From: Mesorhizobium sp. 113-3-3
Lineage (GTDB): Bacteria > Pseudomonadota > Alphaproteobacteria > Rhizobiales > Rhizobiaceae
Reading direction: 5' to 3'
Assembly (NCBI RefSeq): GCF_016756495.1
Contig: NZ_AP023243.1
Location: 930,001 to 994,000, forward strand
Length of the DNA stretch: 64,000 nt
Both the position numbers and the translations under genes were made by a program. Below are positions 17,105 through 26,483 of this stretch, piece after piece. A model generated the notes under the pieces. It did not search any database. It worked only from the letters and a program-made list of their open reading frames with translations, and was not told where the DNA came from. Position 1 is the first letter of the stretch. Every line of letters starts with the position of its first letter.

Positions 17105-17781
17105 AGGCTCCCATCTCCATCAAGCGCGGCACCGTGGCCGCAATCTTCATCGACCTGCAGGAAGAGCACCGGCAGGACCCGCGCTACCTGGTCGAGGGTT
17201 TTGCCGGCATCCTGGCCAATGTCCAGCGCCTGCAAGAAGCGGCGCGCGCGGAAAAAGTGCCGCTCCAGCACTGGGCCTATATCGTCGATCTCGACAAGCA
17301 GGATCGGCCCTTTCATCCCGTCGGTGCCGATGGCAAGTCGGCCTTTTCCGACAAGAGCGATCCGCTGACCGAGGTCTGCCATGAAGTGTCGCCGGCCAAG
17401 GGCGAGGCGCTGCTGATCAAGGCCGAGGCCAGCGCCTTTCGCAGCGGTCCTGCCGCCGATCGGCTGAAGGCCTCCGGCATTGAATGGCTCGTCGTCGCCG
17501 GCGTCTGGACCGAGGCCTGCATCGACGCCACGGTCAAGGACGCCGTGGCAAAGGGATTTCGCGTGCTTCTGGTCAAGGATGCCTGCGGCAGCGGCAGTGC
17601 GGCGATGCACCAGACCGGCATCCTCAACCTCGCCAACCGGCTCTATGGCGGCGCCGTCACCGATACGGACGGCGCTTGTCGGCTGCTGGCCGGCGAGACG
17701 GTCACTGTATGGCGGGTCGAAGGTTCGGTGCCGCTGCGCTTCACCTTCGACAACGCAGCGGCGCTCTACGCCGATCTATGA
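17101..17781 (+). CDS. Isochorismatase-family cysteine hydrolase
   Basis: A 226-residue cysteine hydrolase of the isochorismatase/nicotinamidase superfamily. The catalytic triad is visible as Asp18 (FIDLQ), Lys107 (LLIKAEASAF) and Cys140 (TEACIDATVKDA). It uses a GTG start that overlaps the stop of the M24 gene, so translation is coupled. Members often hydrolyse amides (carbamoyl compounds, nicotinamide). Paired with an M24 hydrolase it probably takes part in degrading a nitrogen-containing small molecule. The substrate is unknown. Confidence 0.87.
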   Translation: MKAPISIKRGTVAAIFIDLQEEHRQDPRYLVEGFAGILANVQRLQEAARAEKVPLQHWAYIVDLDKQDRPFHPVGADGKSAFSDKSDPLTEVCHEVSPAKGEALLIKAEASAFRSGPAADRLKASGIEWLVVAGVWTEACIDATVKDAVAKGFRVLLVKDACGSGSAAMHQTGILNLANRLYGGAVTDTDGACRLLAGETVTVWRVEGSVPLRFTFDNAAALYADL

Positions 17782-17793
17782 CAGCAGACCGAC

Positions 17794-18747
17794 ATGACCA
17801 GCCGCGGCAAATATGAAACACGGCTCGACCCGGCGCTGTGGGCCTATATAGAAAGTGTCAACGCCTGGTACCCGCCCGAAATCATCGGCCTGCCGATCGA
17901 CAAGCAGCGCGCGGTCTATGACCGCATGTGCCGTGCCTTGCACCGCGGCCGCCCGCCGGGGGTCAGGGCCAGCGACGGCCTGGTCGCGGCGTCTGGTCAT
18001 GGCATTCCGATCCGCCACTATCAGCTAACCGGCAAGGCCCCGGGCGCCATGGTGGTCTATTTCCACGGCGGCGGTTTCATCCTGGGTAACCTCGACAGCC
18101 ATGACGACATCTGCGCCGAGATCTCCGCCGGCACCGGCTTCGACGTGGTGTCGGTCGACTACCGGCTGGCGCCCGAGCATGTCCATCCCGCCGCTTTCGA
18201 CGATGCGATGGCCGCTTTCGCGTGGGCGGCGGTGACATCGGGCCTGCCGCTGGTGCTGTGCGGCGAGAGCGCCGGCGGCAATCTTGCCGCGGCCGTGGCG
18301 CAAGCGACGCGCCGGCATGCCCGCACGGCGGTCGGCCAGGTGCTGATCTATCCCGGTCTCGGCGGCGACGAGGGCGCCGGCTCCTATGTCGAACATGCCG
18401 AGGCGCCCCTGCTGTCCGTCGCCGACATCGCCTTCTACCGCGACGTCCGCTCGGCCAAGCGGCAATCGCCCGATGACCCGACGTTCTCACCGCTGCGCGA
18501 CCGCGACTTTTCCGGCCTGCCGCCGACGGTCATCATCACGGCCGAGTGCGACCCGCTGTCGTCGGATGGCCAAACCTACCGCGACCGCATCGTTGCGGCC
18601 GGCGGCAAGGCGTGGTGGCATGAGGAGCCCCGTCTCGTGCACAGTTTTTTGCGCGCCCGCACCACAGTGCCCGCTGCCGCCCAGGCGTTCGCGCGGATCA
18701 TTGCTGCGGTGGCAGTGCTGGGAAAGGGCGAGTGGCCGTATTTATAA
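17794..18747 (+). CDS. Alpha/beta-hydrolase, hormone-sensitive-lipase (GDXG) type esterase
   Basis: A 317-residue esterase/lipase of the HSL family. The oxyanion motif HGGGF begins at His91, the nucleophile is Ser159 in GESAGG, and the triad is completed by Asp253 (ECDPL) and His283 (LVHSFL). It has no signal peptide, so it acts in the cytosol. It starts 12 bases after the isochorismatase gene, completing a three-gene unit. Its 3' end overlaps the convergent dnaQ gene by six bases. Confidence 0.88.
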   Translation: MTSRGKYETRLDPALWAYIESVNAWYPPEIIGLPIDKQRAVYDRMCRALHRGRPPGVRASDGLVAASGHGIPIRHYQLTGKAPGAMVVYFHGGGFILGNLDSHDDICAEISAGTGFDVVSVDYRLAPEHVHPAAFDDAMAAFAWAAVTSGLPLVLCGESAGGNLAAAVAQATRRHARTAVGQVLIYPGLGGDEGAGSYVEHAEAPLLSVADIAFYRDVRSAKRQSPDDPTFSPLRDRDFSGLPPTVIITAECDPLSSDGQTYRDRIVAAGGKAWWHEEPRLVHSFLRARTTVPAAAQAFARIIAAVAVLGKGEWPYL

Positions 18748-19467
18748 GGATGCCGCAGCGCTTGCTTCGGATGAATTGGCCTTCAGCCACAGCGCCTTTT
18801 CACCAAGCGTGGCGACCATGGCGGCGTGCGCCGCGCGCTCGGCTTCGGTCAGGCGCGGCAGCAGCGGCCTCGGGCGCTCGGCAACGATGATCTCGATGTG
18901 CCTGATATTCTCGCCCTGTGCCGGCGCGGTGGCGCTGTCGAGGATGAGCGCGGCCTGCTTGCCGCCGATCAGCTCGATATAGACCTCGGCCAGCAATTCG
19001 GAATCGAGCAGCGCGCCGTGCTTGGTGCGCTTGGTGTTGTCGATGCCGTAGCGCCGGCAGAGTGCATCGAGGGAATTCGGGCCCATCGGATGCTTGCGGC
19101 GCGCCAGCGCCAGCGTGTCGACGACGCGGCCGGGATCGACGACGGGATGACCGAGCCGGCCGAATTCGACATTGAGGAAGCCGATGTCGAACGTGGCATT
19201 GTGCGCGACCAGCTTGGCGCCATCGGTGAAGTCCAGCCACTCCTGCGCAATCTCGGCGAAGGTCGGCTTGCCCGCGAGGTCGGCCGCGCTGATGCCGTGC
19301 ACCGCCTGCGCCTCCTCATGGATCGCCCGGCCCTGCGGGTTGATGTAGTGGTGGAACGTCCTGCCGGTCGGGAACCGGTTGACCAGCTCGACGCCGCCCA
19401 GCTCGATCACGCGGTCGTCGCGCGAATCAAGGCCGGTGGTTTCCGTGTCGAAGATGATCTCGCGCAT
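18742..19467 (-). CDS. dnaQ: DNA polymerase III epsilon subunit (3'-5' exonuclease)
   Basis: The 241-residue proofreading exonuclease of the replicative polymerase. ExoI is at the N-terminus (FDTETTGL, Asp7 and Glu9), ExoII reads HNATFDIGFLN, and ExoIII contains HGALLDSELLAEVY. A C-terminal tail of about 60 residues should bind the alpha subunit. The ATG at 19467 gives the family start MREIIFDTETTG; the frame is open to 19521 but the extra residues are not family-like. Its place next to coaE and near the origin is conserved in alphaproteobacteria. Confidence 0.95.
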   Translation of the reverse strand: MREIIFDTETTGLDSRDDRVIELGGVELVNRFPTGRTFHHYINPQGRAIHEEAQAVHGISAADLAGKPTFAEIAQEWLDFTDGAKLVAHNATFDIGFLNVEFGRLGHPVVDPGRVVDTLALARRKHPMGPNSLDALCRRYGIDNTKRTKHGALLDSELLAEVYIELIGGKQAALILDSATAPAQGENIRHIEIIVAERPRPLLPRLTEAERAAHAAMVATLGEKALWLKANSSEASAAASL

Positions 19468-19612
19468 CGAATCAGTCGCTCCTAAGGGGGGCAGAATCGG
19501 GACAGCGGAACAAAATGGCAATGGGGAACGGCGTTACCTAGCACAATCGCCACAGGTTTGAGCTGCCGAGATCGGTCAGTCGAGCGCCAAAGCGATGTCG
19601 GGCCAAGCTTGT

Positions 19613-20194
19613 CTACCCGACCAATTCCGCAACGATGGCCTTCACCTGGGCACGCGCCGCGTCCAGCCCCTGGCTGGTATCGACAACGAAATCCGCCAGC
19701 CGGCGCTTCTCCTCATCCGGCACCTGCTTGGCCAGGATCGCCGCCAGTTTTTCTTCGCTCATGCCCGGCCGCGCCAGCACGCGCTGGCGCTGCACTTCGG
19801 CGGGCGCGGTGACGACGACGACCTTGTCGACGCGGCCACGGCCGCCGGTTTCGAACAGCAGCGGAATGTCGAGCACGGCGATCGATTCGCCAGCGTTACG
19901 ATGCATGGCCAGAAACGCGTCGGCGTCGGCGCGAACCAGCGGGTGGATGATGGCCTCCAGCCGCTTCAGCGCGACGGCATCGCCAAGCACGCGAGCGCCG
20001 AGCTTTGCGCGGTCGACCACACCGCCAACCGTGGTGCCGGGAAAGGCGGCCTCGACCAAAGGCGCCGCGGCGCCCGCGTAGAGGCGATGCACCGCCTCGT
20101 CGGAATCATGGACCGGCACGCCCGCCTCGGCGAACATTTTTGCCGTCGTCGACTTGCCCATGCCGATCGAGCCGGTGAGGCCGAGCACGATCAT
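19613..20194 (-). CDS. coaE: Dephospho-CoA kinase
   Basis: A 193-residue P-loop kinase catalysing the last step of coenzyme A synthesis, phosphorylation of dephospho-CoA. The ATP-binding motif [12 protein letters not shown] is at residues 5-16, and the [11 protein letters not shown] and [10 protein letters not shown] stretches are typical. It overlaps aroE by four bases and is co-transcribed with maf and aroE. Length matches the family. Confidence 0.95.
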   Translation of the reverse strand: MIVLGLTGSIGMGKSTTAKMFAEAGVPVHDSDEAVHRLYAGAAAPLVEAAFPGTTVGGVVDRAKLGARVLGDAVALKRLEAIIHPLVRADADAFLAMHRNAGESIAVLDIPLLFETGGRGRVDKVVVVTAPAEVQRQRVLARPGMSEEKLAAILAKQVPDEEKRRLADFVVDTSQGLDAARAQVKAIVAELVG

Positions 20195-21033
20195 GGTTTC
20201 GGCACCAGATCGGCGACGATGATCGCGCGGAGCTCCGCCGTGACCTCCGGCCTGATGCCGAACCAGTGTTCGAAGCCGGGCACGGCCTGGTTGAGCAGCA
20301 TGCCGAGCCCGTCGACCGTCTTCAGCCCCCTGGCGCGCGCGGCGGCGAGCAGCGGCGTTTCGAGCGGCACATAGACGATGTCGGTGACGATGGCGTGGTC
20401 CGGCAACAAGGCCGGATCGGCGGCCAGGCCTTCATTGCCGACCATGCCGAGCGCGGTGGTGTTGACCAGCAGGCCGGCGTCGGCCAGCAATTCGTCGGTC
20501 GCCGCCGTGCCGTGCGCGGAGACGCCGGCGCCGAAACGATCGCGCAATTCCTGCGCCCGGGCGAGCGTTCGGTTGACGATTCTGATATCGCCGACGCCGC
20601 GTTGCTTCAGCGCCTGGATGACCGCGCGGGATGCGCCGCCGGCGCCGAGCACGACGGCGGGTCCCGTGTTCGCCCAGCCCGGCGCGCAATCATCGAGATT
20701 GGCGGCAAAGCCGTGGCCGTCGGTGTTGCCGCCCCACAAAGTGGCGTCCTCGAACCACAGCGTGTTGACGGCGCCGATCTCTTCGGCCGCCTGGTCGCGG
20801 CGGTGGGCAAGCGCGAAGGCAGCTTCCTTGTGCGGAATGGTGACATTGCCGCCGCGATAACCAGCCGCCTGCAATGTCGCGATGAATTCGGCGAAATCCT
20901 GTGGCGCCACGTCGATCGCCTCGTAGCTGCCGTCGATGCCATGTTTTGCCAGCCAGTGGCCATGGATCTTCGGCGAGCGCGAATGCTTGATCGGATGGCC
21001 GGTGACGAAGGCCTTTTTCGTTGCCTCAGCCAT
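20191..21033 (-). CDS. aroE: Shikimate dehydrogenase
   Basis: A 280-residue NADPH-dependent shikimate dehydrogenase, reducing 3-dehydroshikimate in aromatic amino acid synthesis. The substrate loop SRSPKIHG, the catalytic lysine motif [15 protein letters not shown] and the nucleotide fold [16 protein letters not shown] are all present. The ATG at 21033 gives [21 protein letters not shown]; an upstream frame to 21090 overlaps maf and is not part of the protein. It overlaps maf by eight bases. Confidence 0.95.
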   Translation of the reverse strand: MAEATKKAFVTGHPIKHSRSPKIHGHWLAKHGIDGSYEAIDVAPQDFAEFIATLQAAGYRGGNVTIPHKEAAFALAHRRDQAAEEIGAVNTLWFEDATLWGGNTDGHGFAANLDDCAPGWANTGPAVVLGAGGASRAVIQALKQRGVGDIRIVNRTLARAQELRDRFGAGVSAHGTAATDELLADAGLLVNTTALGMVGNEGLAADPALLPDHAIVTDIVYVPLETPLLAAARARGLKTVDGLGMLLNQAVPGFEHWFGIRPEVTAELRAIIVADLVPKP

Positions 21034-21625
21034 CGATGGCCCCCAGCGTGCGCAGTTCGGCCAGCAGCGGCAAAAGCGGCAGGCCGACAATGGTGAAATG
21101 GTCGCCCTCGATCTTCTCGAACAGCTGGATGCCTTCGCCCTCGATCTGGTAGGCGCCGACGCTGGTCAGCGCCTTGGCGCCGACGCGGGCGAGATGCCGG
21201 CCGATGAAGCCGGGGTCGAGCTTGCGCATGGTCATCCCGGCGATGCCGATATGGCGCCACAGCACCTTGCCGTCGCGCACAAGCACCGCGGCGCTGTTGA
21301 GCTGATGGGTCTTGCCCGACAGCGCCAGCAGATGACGGCGCGCACCTTCCATGTCGGCCGGCTTGTGGAACACCTCGTCGCCGAGCGAGAGCGTCTGGTC
21401 GCAGCCGAGCACCAGCGCACCCGGCCGGCGTTCGCTGACCTCGGTGGCCTTGGCCTCGGCCAGCACCAAGGCGACATCCTCGGGCGAAACGCCGCTATCC
21501 TGCAACGGCGCCTCGAGCGCCCGTTCGTCGACATCGGCCGGCACCGCCTCGACGTCGAGCCCGGCATTGAGAAGCATCGCCTTGCGGAACGGACTGCCTG
21601 AAGCGAGGATGATTTTTTCGGTCAT
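21026..21625 (-). CDS. maf: Maf-family nucleotide pyrophosphatase
   Basis: A 199-residue Maf/Ham1-fold nucleotide pyrophosphatase that hydrolyses non-canonical or methylated NTPs. The N-terminal [17 protein letters not shown] carries the SxSxxR substrate motif, and GCDQTLSL includes the conserved catalytic Asp. The sequence is nearer to YceF (m7GTP) than to YhdE, but that split is uncertain by eye. Start at 21625 ([11 protein letters not shown]) rather than 21673. It is the first gene of the maf-aroE-coaE unit. Confidence 0.9.
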   Translation of the reverse strand: MTEKIILASGSPFRKAMLLNAGLDVEAVPADVDERALEAPLQDSGVSPEDVALVLAEAKATEVSERRPGALVLGCDQTLSLGDEVFHKPADMEGARRHLLALSGKTHQLNSAAVLVRDGKVLWRHIGIAGMTMRKLDPGFIGRHLARVGAKALTSVGAYQIEGEGIQLFEKIEGDHFTIVGLPLLPLLAELRTLGAIDG

Positions 21626-21678
21626 TTTAGCACTCGGCGCAGACACAGGCGCGGTATGGGTTTCAATCTGCAACGTTG

Positions 21679-21860
21679 GCGCCGCCCCTCATTGTCCTGC
21701 CGGACATTTCTCCCCGTATAGAGACGGGGAGAAAGGGGCAGCATCGGTGCGGGCGCTTTTTTTCGGCTACGCTGGTGATTGGCGAAACCTTCTATGACAG
21801 CGCCCCTCTCCCCGTCACTATACGGGGAGAGGATGCCGGCAGGCAGGTGAGGGGCGGCGC
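21679..21860. repeat. 182-bp palindromic repeat, copy 2
   Basis: Same family as 14324: inverted ends GCGCCGCCCCTCATTG and GAGGGGCGGCGC, internal CTCCCCGTATAGAGACGGGGAG and CTCCCCGTCACTATACGGGGAG hairpins, and the core GATTGGCGAAACC. It fills the gap between maf and the PPSR-family gene. Confidence 0.9.
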
Positions 21861-21904
21861 CGAGTTTCCGCAAAGAAGTCTCGGAAAACGCACTCCTCGT
21901 TCAA

Positions 21905-22726
21905 TTATCTGTTCTTCCCCCGCAGGGCAACGATGGCCGCCGCCGTTTCCTCGATCGAGCGGCGGCTGACGTCGATCATCGGCCAGCCGTGGCGCGTGCA
22001 GATCTGGCGGGCGTAGGCGAGCTCCTCGTTGATGGCGGCGCGGTCGACATAGTCGGTCGGCACGTAGGAGCTGCTGTTGCCGAGGATACGGTTCTGACGG
22101 ACATGCGAGATGCGCTCGGCGGTGGCGATCAGCCCAACGATCAACGGCTTCGAGGCGCTGACCAGACTTTCCGGCACCGGCACGCCGAGCACGATCGGGA
22201 TGTTGGCGGTCTTGATGCCTCTGTTAGCCAGATAGATGCTGGTCGGCGTCTTCGACGTCCTGGAAATGCCGATCAGCACGACATCGGCATCGTCCATATT
22301 GGCCGGCAGCTGGCCGTCATCATGGTCCATGGTGAAGTTGAGCGCATCGATGCGGCGGAAATATTCGGCATCGAGAACGTGCTGGGCGCCGACGCGCCGG
22401 CCGGCCGGCGTGCCGAGATACGACTGGAAGACGGTGAGCACCGGCTCCAGCACCGATACGCAAGGCAGGCCCATGGCCGCGCAGCGCTCGTCGATGCCGC
22501 GCGCCAGCTTCTGGTCGACGACCGTATAGAGAATGATGCCCGGCTCCTCCTCTATGTCCTCGAACACCTTGGCCACCTGCTTTTCGGTGCGGATGAGCGG
22601 GTAGATGTGCTCGATCGCCCGCGCGTCCTTGTATTGCGCCGAAGCCGCCCGGCCGGCGGCGAGCAGCGTTTCGCCGGTCGCGTCGGAAATCAGGTGCAGG
22701 TGAAAGAAGCTCTGGGGTTTGTTCAC
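21905..22726 (-). CDS. Pyruvate-phosphate dikinase / PEP synthase regulatory protein (PPSR, DUF299)
   Basis: A 273-residue bifunctional kinase/Pi-dependent phosphorylase of the DUF299 family, which controls PEP synthase or pyruvate phosphate dikinase. N-terminal [21 protein letters not shown] and the P-loop-like [18 protein letters not shown] near residue 155 are characteristic. It begins with GTG at 22726. A homologue borders the replication origin in Caulobacter and other alphaproteobacteria, opposite hemE, as here. Which target enzyme it regulates cannot be told from this window. Confidence 0.92.
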   Translation of the reverse strand: MNKPQSFFHLHLISDATGETLLAAGRAASAQYKDARAIEHIYPLIRTEKQVAKVFEDIEEEPGIILYTVVDQKLARGIDERCAAMGLPCVSVLEPVLTVFQSYLGTPAGRRVGAQHVLDAEYFRRIDALNFTMDHDDGQLPANMDDADVVLIGISRTSKTPTSIYLANRGIKTANIPIVLGVPVPESLVSASKPLIVGLIATAERISHVRQNRILGNSSSYVPTDYVDRAAINEELAYARQICTRHGWPMIDVSRRSIEETAAAIVALRGKNR

Positions 22727-23131
22727 AGGGGATCACCTGGGGCTGTGGGCGGATGTGGATAAACCGGGACAGAAAGAGCGGCCGGTCGGAGGCGACTGTA
22801 TCAGATGGCAGTTTGTCCACAATTCGGTCCTCTGTCAGCTTCGCCGGCCGGCTGGGGACAAGTCTGGGGACGGTCTCTTTTGCCTTTCGGCCATCCACAG
22901 GGCGGACTTTTTCCGTAGCTCCTTAAGACGTTGACTCCGATGGTGGATTCCAAACTATCCCCAGAACCCTGCAGCCGGGAGAACGAAGCGCGCGACAATA
23001 TGCTTGCTGGCTTTTTGACTGGTGAAGCGGGACAGGTGACAACCACCACAACCAACAGACTCTTAGAATCAGAAGAATCTTAGATATAAGAATCTTTGAT
23101 TATAGGAAGGCTGGGAGAGGGTAAGCGCTCG
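22719..23131. other. Putative chromosomal replication origin (oriC)
   Basis: A 405-bp gap between the PPSR-family gene and hemE, the place of the chromosomal origin in Caulobacter and Sinorhizobium. It holds a perfect DnaA box on the minus strand at 22754-22762 (TGTGGATAA on plus) and a one-mismatch box TTGTCCACA at 22813-22821. Two-mismatch boxes are at 22719-22727 (TTGTTCACA), 22891-22899 (CCATCCACA) and 22955-22963 (CTATCCCCA). Six GANTC sites and an AT-rich stretch lie at the hemE side. No gene is seen inside it. Confidence 0.82.
23055..23105. promoter_or_regulatory. AT-rich segment with clustered GANTC sites, candidate unwinding element
   Basis: GANTC occurs at 23058, 23066, 23075 and 23090 (plus two at 22933 and 22946). 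AGAATC is repeated three times in an AT-rich stretch that contrasts with the GC-rich surroundings. CcrM methylates GANTC in alphaproteobacteria. The stretch also sits where the hemE promoter must be. Confidence 0.55.
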
Positions 23132-24163
23132 ATGCCCAAAAGCCGGATCATGCTGGACGTCCTGAAGGGCGAGGCTCATTTTCCGCCTCCGCTCTGGATG
23201 ATGCGCCAGGCTGGACGTTATCTGCCGGAGTATCGTGAAACACGCCGGCGCGCCGGTTCCTTCCTCGACCTCTGCTATGATCCAGACCTTGCGGTGGAAG
23301 TGACGCTGCAGCCGATCGAGCGCTTCGGCTTCGACGCATCGATCCTGTTCTCCGACATCCTTGTCGTTCCGCATGCGCTTGGCCGTGACGTGCGCTTCGA
23401 AGAGGGAAGAGGACCGCTTTTGACGCCGATCTCGGTTGACGAGATCATGGCTCTGGAAGGCGATGTGTTTCACGTGAATCTCGAACCGGTCTACGAGACG
23501 GTTCGCCGGTTGCGGACAAAACTGCCTGACGAGACCACGTTGATCGGCTTCTGCGGCGCGCCGTGGACGGTGGCGACCTACATGATTGCCGGCCATGGAA
23601 CGCCCGACCAGGCACCGGCACGGCTGTTCGCTTATCGCGAGCCGGCGGCGTTCCAACATCTCTTGAAAGTGCTGGCCGATCATTCGGCGGCCTATCTGAT
23701 CCGCCAGATAGAAGCCGGCGCGGATGTGGTGCAGATTTTCGATTCCTGGTCCGGCGTGCTCGACGATGCGTCGTTCGACCAGTTCTGCGTCTGGCCGGTG
23801 GCCGAGATCGTCAGGCAGGTAAGGGCTGTCCATCCCGATGTTCCCATCATCGGTTTTCCGAAGGGCGCCGGCGCGCGCTACCGGACCTATCGCCAGAAGA
23901 CCGGCGTGACGGGGCTGGGGATCGACTGGACGGTGCCTCTGGCGGCGGCGAAGGACTTGCAGCGCTCAGGTGCGGTCCAGGGCAATCTCGATCCCTTGCG
24001 CCTCGTGGCTGGCGGCAAGGCGCTGTCGGATGGCGTCGAGACGATCCTGCAAGCGCTGGGAGACGGACCGCTGATCTTCAATCTCGGCCATGGCATCACG
24101 CCGGAGACGCCGATCGCGCATGTCGAGGCGATGGTGAAGCAGGTGAGGAGCGCGACACGCTGA
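23132..24163 (+). CDS. hemE: Uroporphyrinogen decarboxylase
   Basis: A 343-residue enzyme converting uroporphyrinogen III to coproporphyrinogen III in haem synthesis. Family landmarks are [17 protein letters not shown] near the N-terminus, [24 protein letters not shown] and [11 protein letters not shown] near the end. The ATG at 23132 gives [13 protein letters not shown]; a TTG at 23096 in the same frame lies inside the AT-rich origin element and is unlikely. It borders the origin and is joined to hemJ by an overlapping stop/start (TGATG). Confidence 0.96.
   Translation: MPKSRIMLDVLKGEAHFPPPLWMMRQAGRYLPEYRETRRRAGSFLDLCYDPDLAVEVTLQPIERFGFDASILFSDILVVPHALGRDVRFEEGRGPLLTPISVDEIMALEGDVFHVNLEPVYETVRRLRTKLPDETTLIGFCGAPWTVATYMIAGHGTPDQAPARLFAYREPAAFQHLLKVLADHSAAYLIRQIEAGADVVQIFDSWSGVLDDASFDQFCVWPVAEIVRQVRAVHPDVPIIGFPKGAGARYRTYRQKTGVTGLGIDWTVPLAAAKDLQRSGAVQGNLDPLRLVAGGKALSDGVETILQALGDGPLIFNLGHGITPETPIAHVEAMVKQVRSATR
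23466..23481 (+). promoter_or_regulatory. Weak parS-like site inside hemE
   Basis: TGTTTCACGTGAATCT matches the 16-bp parS consensus at 14 positions; the left half is perfect. It lies in coding sequence and could be chance, but it is within 400 bases of the origin. Confidence 0.3.
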
Positions 24164-24717
24164 TGGCTCAGTCAAACAACACGAAGGACACTGGTAACAC
24201 CAACAGCACGGGCCAGGCGATGATGCGCATGGTCGTCAGCATCGTTGTGCTGATCGTGGCGACGGCGCTTCTGTTTTTCGTCGCGCCGGAGAGCTTCTAT
24301 CCCTGGGCAAAGGCGATCCATATCCTCGCCGTCATCTCGTGGATGGCCGGCATGCTCTATCTGCCGCGGCTGTTCGTCTACCATGTCGATGCCGAGAAGG
24401 GCTCGGTGCAGTCGGAGACCTTCAAGGTGATGGAGCGGCGCTTGCTGCGCGGCATCATCAATCCGGCGATGATCGTCACCTGGGTGTTCGGCCTGTGGCT
24501 CGCCTGGAAAATCTTCGGATTCCAGGGCGGCTGGCTGCATGCCAAGATCGGCCTGGTGCTGCTGATGTCCGCCGTTCATGGCTATCTGGCCGGCGCGGTA
24601 CGCAAATTCGCAGAAGATCGCAACGAAAAGCCGGCGAGGCACTGGCGGATCGTCAACGAGATCCCCACATTGCTGATGATCGCCATCGTGATCCTGGTTG
24701 TCGTCAAGCCGTTCTGA
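24163..24717 (+). CDS. hemJ: Protoporphyrinogen oxidase HemJ
   Basis: A 184-residue membrane protein of the HemJ (TIGR00701) family, the alphaproteobacterial enzyme oxidising protoporphyrinogen IX. The conserved segment YPWAKAIHILAVISWMAGMLYLPRLFVYH carries family histidines. Further helices follow, with RRLLRGIINPAMIVTWVFG and WLHAKIGLVLLMSAVHGYL. The start overlaps the hemE stop by one base. A predicted cytosolic N-terminal tail of about 20 polar residues (many Asn/Thr) precedes the first helix. Confidence 0.93.
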   Translation: MAQSNNTKDTGNTNSTGQAMMRMVVSIVVLIVATALLFFVAPESFYPWAKAIHILAVISWMAGMLYLPRLFVYHVDAEKGSVQSETFKVMERRLLRGIINPAMIVTWVFGLWLAWKIFGFQGGWLHAKIGLVLLMSAVHGYLAGAVRKFAEDRNEKPARHWRIVNEIPTLLMIAIVILVVVKPF

Positions 24718-24794
24718 GGCCGATCAGGCCTTTTAAAACGCGGCTTGCTCTTTCCCCCGACCGACGATAAAAGACGGGTCTTCCTTCCCGTCAT

Positions 24795-24810
24795 GCGCCG
24801 CCCCTCATTG
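24795..24810. repeat. Fragment of the 182-bp repeat family
   Basis: GCGCCGCCCCTCATTG, identical to the outer end of the full copies, followed by a diverged GCCCGGCATTTGTC. It lies in the 163-bp rho leader with no matching right end, so it looks like a degraded copy. Confidence 0.55.
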
Positions 24811-24880
24811 TTTTCGGCCGCGCCCGGCATTTGTCGCATCCCGCCGATATTTTTTCCCAAAGCTCACCCAGAGTCCGTCT

Positions 24881-26146
24881 ATGCAAGAAATGAAACTTAC
24901 CGAATTCAAGAACAAGAAACCGCCAGAGCTGATCGCTTATGCCGAATCGCTCGAGGTCGAGAACGCCAGCGTCATGCGCAAGCAGGAGCTGATGTTCGCG
25001 ATCCTGAAGAAACTGGCCGCCCAGGACGTCGAGATCATCGGCGACGGCGTGGTCGAAGTGCTTCAAGACGGGTTCGGCTTCCTGCGCTCGGCCAACGCCA
25101 ACTATCTGCCAGGTCCCGACGACATCTATATTTCGCCTTCGCAGATCCGGCGCTTTTCGCTGAAGACCGGCGATACGGTCGAAGGACCGATCCGCAGCCC
25201 GAAAGAGGGCGAGCGCTATTTCGCGCTGCTCAAGGTCAACACCATCAATTTCGACGATCCCGAGAAGATCCGCCACAAGATCCATTTCGACAATCTGACG
25301 CCGCTGTATCCGACCTCGCGGCTGAAGATGGAAATGGAGGTTCCGACCTCGAAGGACATCTCGCCGCGCGTCATCGACCTGGTGGCGCCGCTCGGCAAAG
25401 GCCAGCGCGCTTTGATCGTCGCGCAGCCGCGCACCGGCAAGACGGTGCTTTTGCAGAACATCGCCCACTCCATCACCACCAACCACCCGGAATGCTATCT
25501 GATCGTGCTTCTGATCGACGAGCGGCCGGAAGAAGTGACCGACATGCAGCGCTCGGTGAAGGGCGAGGTCGTCTCCTCGACCTTCGACGAACCGGCGGTG
25601 CGGCACGTCCAGGTCGCCGAAATGGTCATCGAAAAGGCCAAGCGCCTGGTCGAACATGGCCGCGACGTCGTCATCCTGCTCGATTCCATCACCCGCCTCG
25701 GCCGCGCCTACAACACCGTTGTGCCGTCATCCGGCAAGGTGCTGACCGGCGGTGTCGACGCCAACGCCCTGCAGCGGCCGAAGCGCTTCTTCGGTGCGGC
25801 CCGTAACATCGAGGAAGGCGGTTCGCTGACCATCATCGCCACCGCGCTGATCGACACCGGCAGCCGCATGGACGAAGTCATTTTCGAAGAGTTCAAGGGC
25901 ACCGGCAATTCGGAAATCGTGCTCGACCGCAAGGTCGCCGACAAGCGCATCTATCCGGCCATGGACATCCTCAAATCCGGTACCCGCAAGGAGGACTTGC
26001 TGGTGCCGCGTCAGGACCTGCAGAAGATCTTCGTGCTGCGCCGGATTCTCGCGCCGATGGGAACCACCGATGCGATCGAGTTCCTTATCGACAAGCTCAA
26101 GCAGACCAAGACCAATGCGGATTTCTTCGATTCGATGAATACGTAA
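24881..26146 (+). CDS. rho: Transcription termination factor Rho
   Basis: A 421-residue hexameric RNA helicase that ends transcription. It has an N-terminal Rho_N/RNA-binding part ([30 protein letters not shown]), Walker A PRTGKT with Lys187, Walker [17 protein letters not shown] and the Q/R-loop region. All domains are intact and length matches the family. It follows hemJ after a 163-bp leader, a gene order common near the origin in this group. Confidence 0.97.
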   Translation: MQEMKLTEFKNKKPPELIAYAESLEVENASVMRKQELMFAILKKLAAQDVEIIGDGVVEVLQDGFGFLRSANANYLPGPDDIYISPSQIRRFSLKTGDTVEGPIRSPKEGERYFALLKVNTINFDDPEKIRHKIHFDNLTPLYPTSRLKMEMEVPTSKDISPRVIDLVAPLGKGQRALIVAQPRTGKTVLLQNIAHSITTNHPECYLIVLLIDERPEEVTDMQRSVKGEVVSSTFDEPAVRHVQVAEMVIEKAKRLVEHGRDVVILLDSITRLGRAYNTVVPSSGKVLTGGVDANALQRPKRFFGAARNIEEGGSLTIIATALIDTGSRMDEVIFEEFKGTGNSEIVLDRKVADKRIYPAMDILKSGTRKEDLLVPRQDLQKIFVLRRILAPMGTTDAIEFLIDKLKQTKTNADFFDSMNT

Positions 26147-26179
26147 GGGTCGGTCCGAAGCTTCCGGATCTGTATAGAG

Positions 26180-26214
26180 CCCCATTCCGGGAAACCGGGA
26201 TGGGGTTTTTCTTT
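26180..26214 (+). terminator. Intrinsic terminator of rho
   Basis: CCCCATTCCGG (26180-26190), loop GAAA, CCGGGATGGGG (26195-26205), then a T-rich run TTTTTCTTT. An 11-bp stem with one G-T pair and a stable GNRA loop, 34 bases after the rho stop. Confidence 0.9.
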
Positions 26215-26260
26215 GCCTGGGTTAGGTCGGCGGCCCCCATGCGGCAAATCGCATAAGTCG

Positions 26261-26442
26261 GCGCCGCCCCTCATTGCCCTGCCGGGCATTTCTCCCCGTA
26301 TAAAGACGGGGAGAAAGAGGCAGTTTCCGCGCGGGCGTCTTTCTTCGACGACGCCGGCGATTGGCGAAACCCTCGATAACAGCTTCCCTCTCCCCGTCAC
26401 TATACGGGGAAAGGATGCCGGCAGGCAGGTGAGGGGCAGCGC
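26261..26442. repeat. 182-bp palindromic repeat, copy 3
   Basis: Inverted ends GCGCCGCCCCTCATTG and GAGGGGCAGCGC, internal CTCCCCGTATAAAGACGGGGAG and CTCCCCGTCACTATACGGGG hairpins, core GATTGGCGAAACCCTC. It fills most of the 337-bp space between rho and the convergent DUF255 gene. The stretch 26215-26260 shows nothing else. Confidence 0.9.
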
Positions 26443-26483
26443 GAACGTTTGACAGGTGGGGCAGGAACAGTCGGCTTGGTTGC

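Noticed and set aside
20607..21260. Overlapping minus-strand frame across aroE and maf.
   Set aside because: It is in another frame from both well-supported genes and has no family features.
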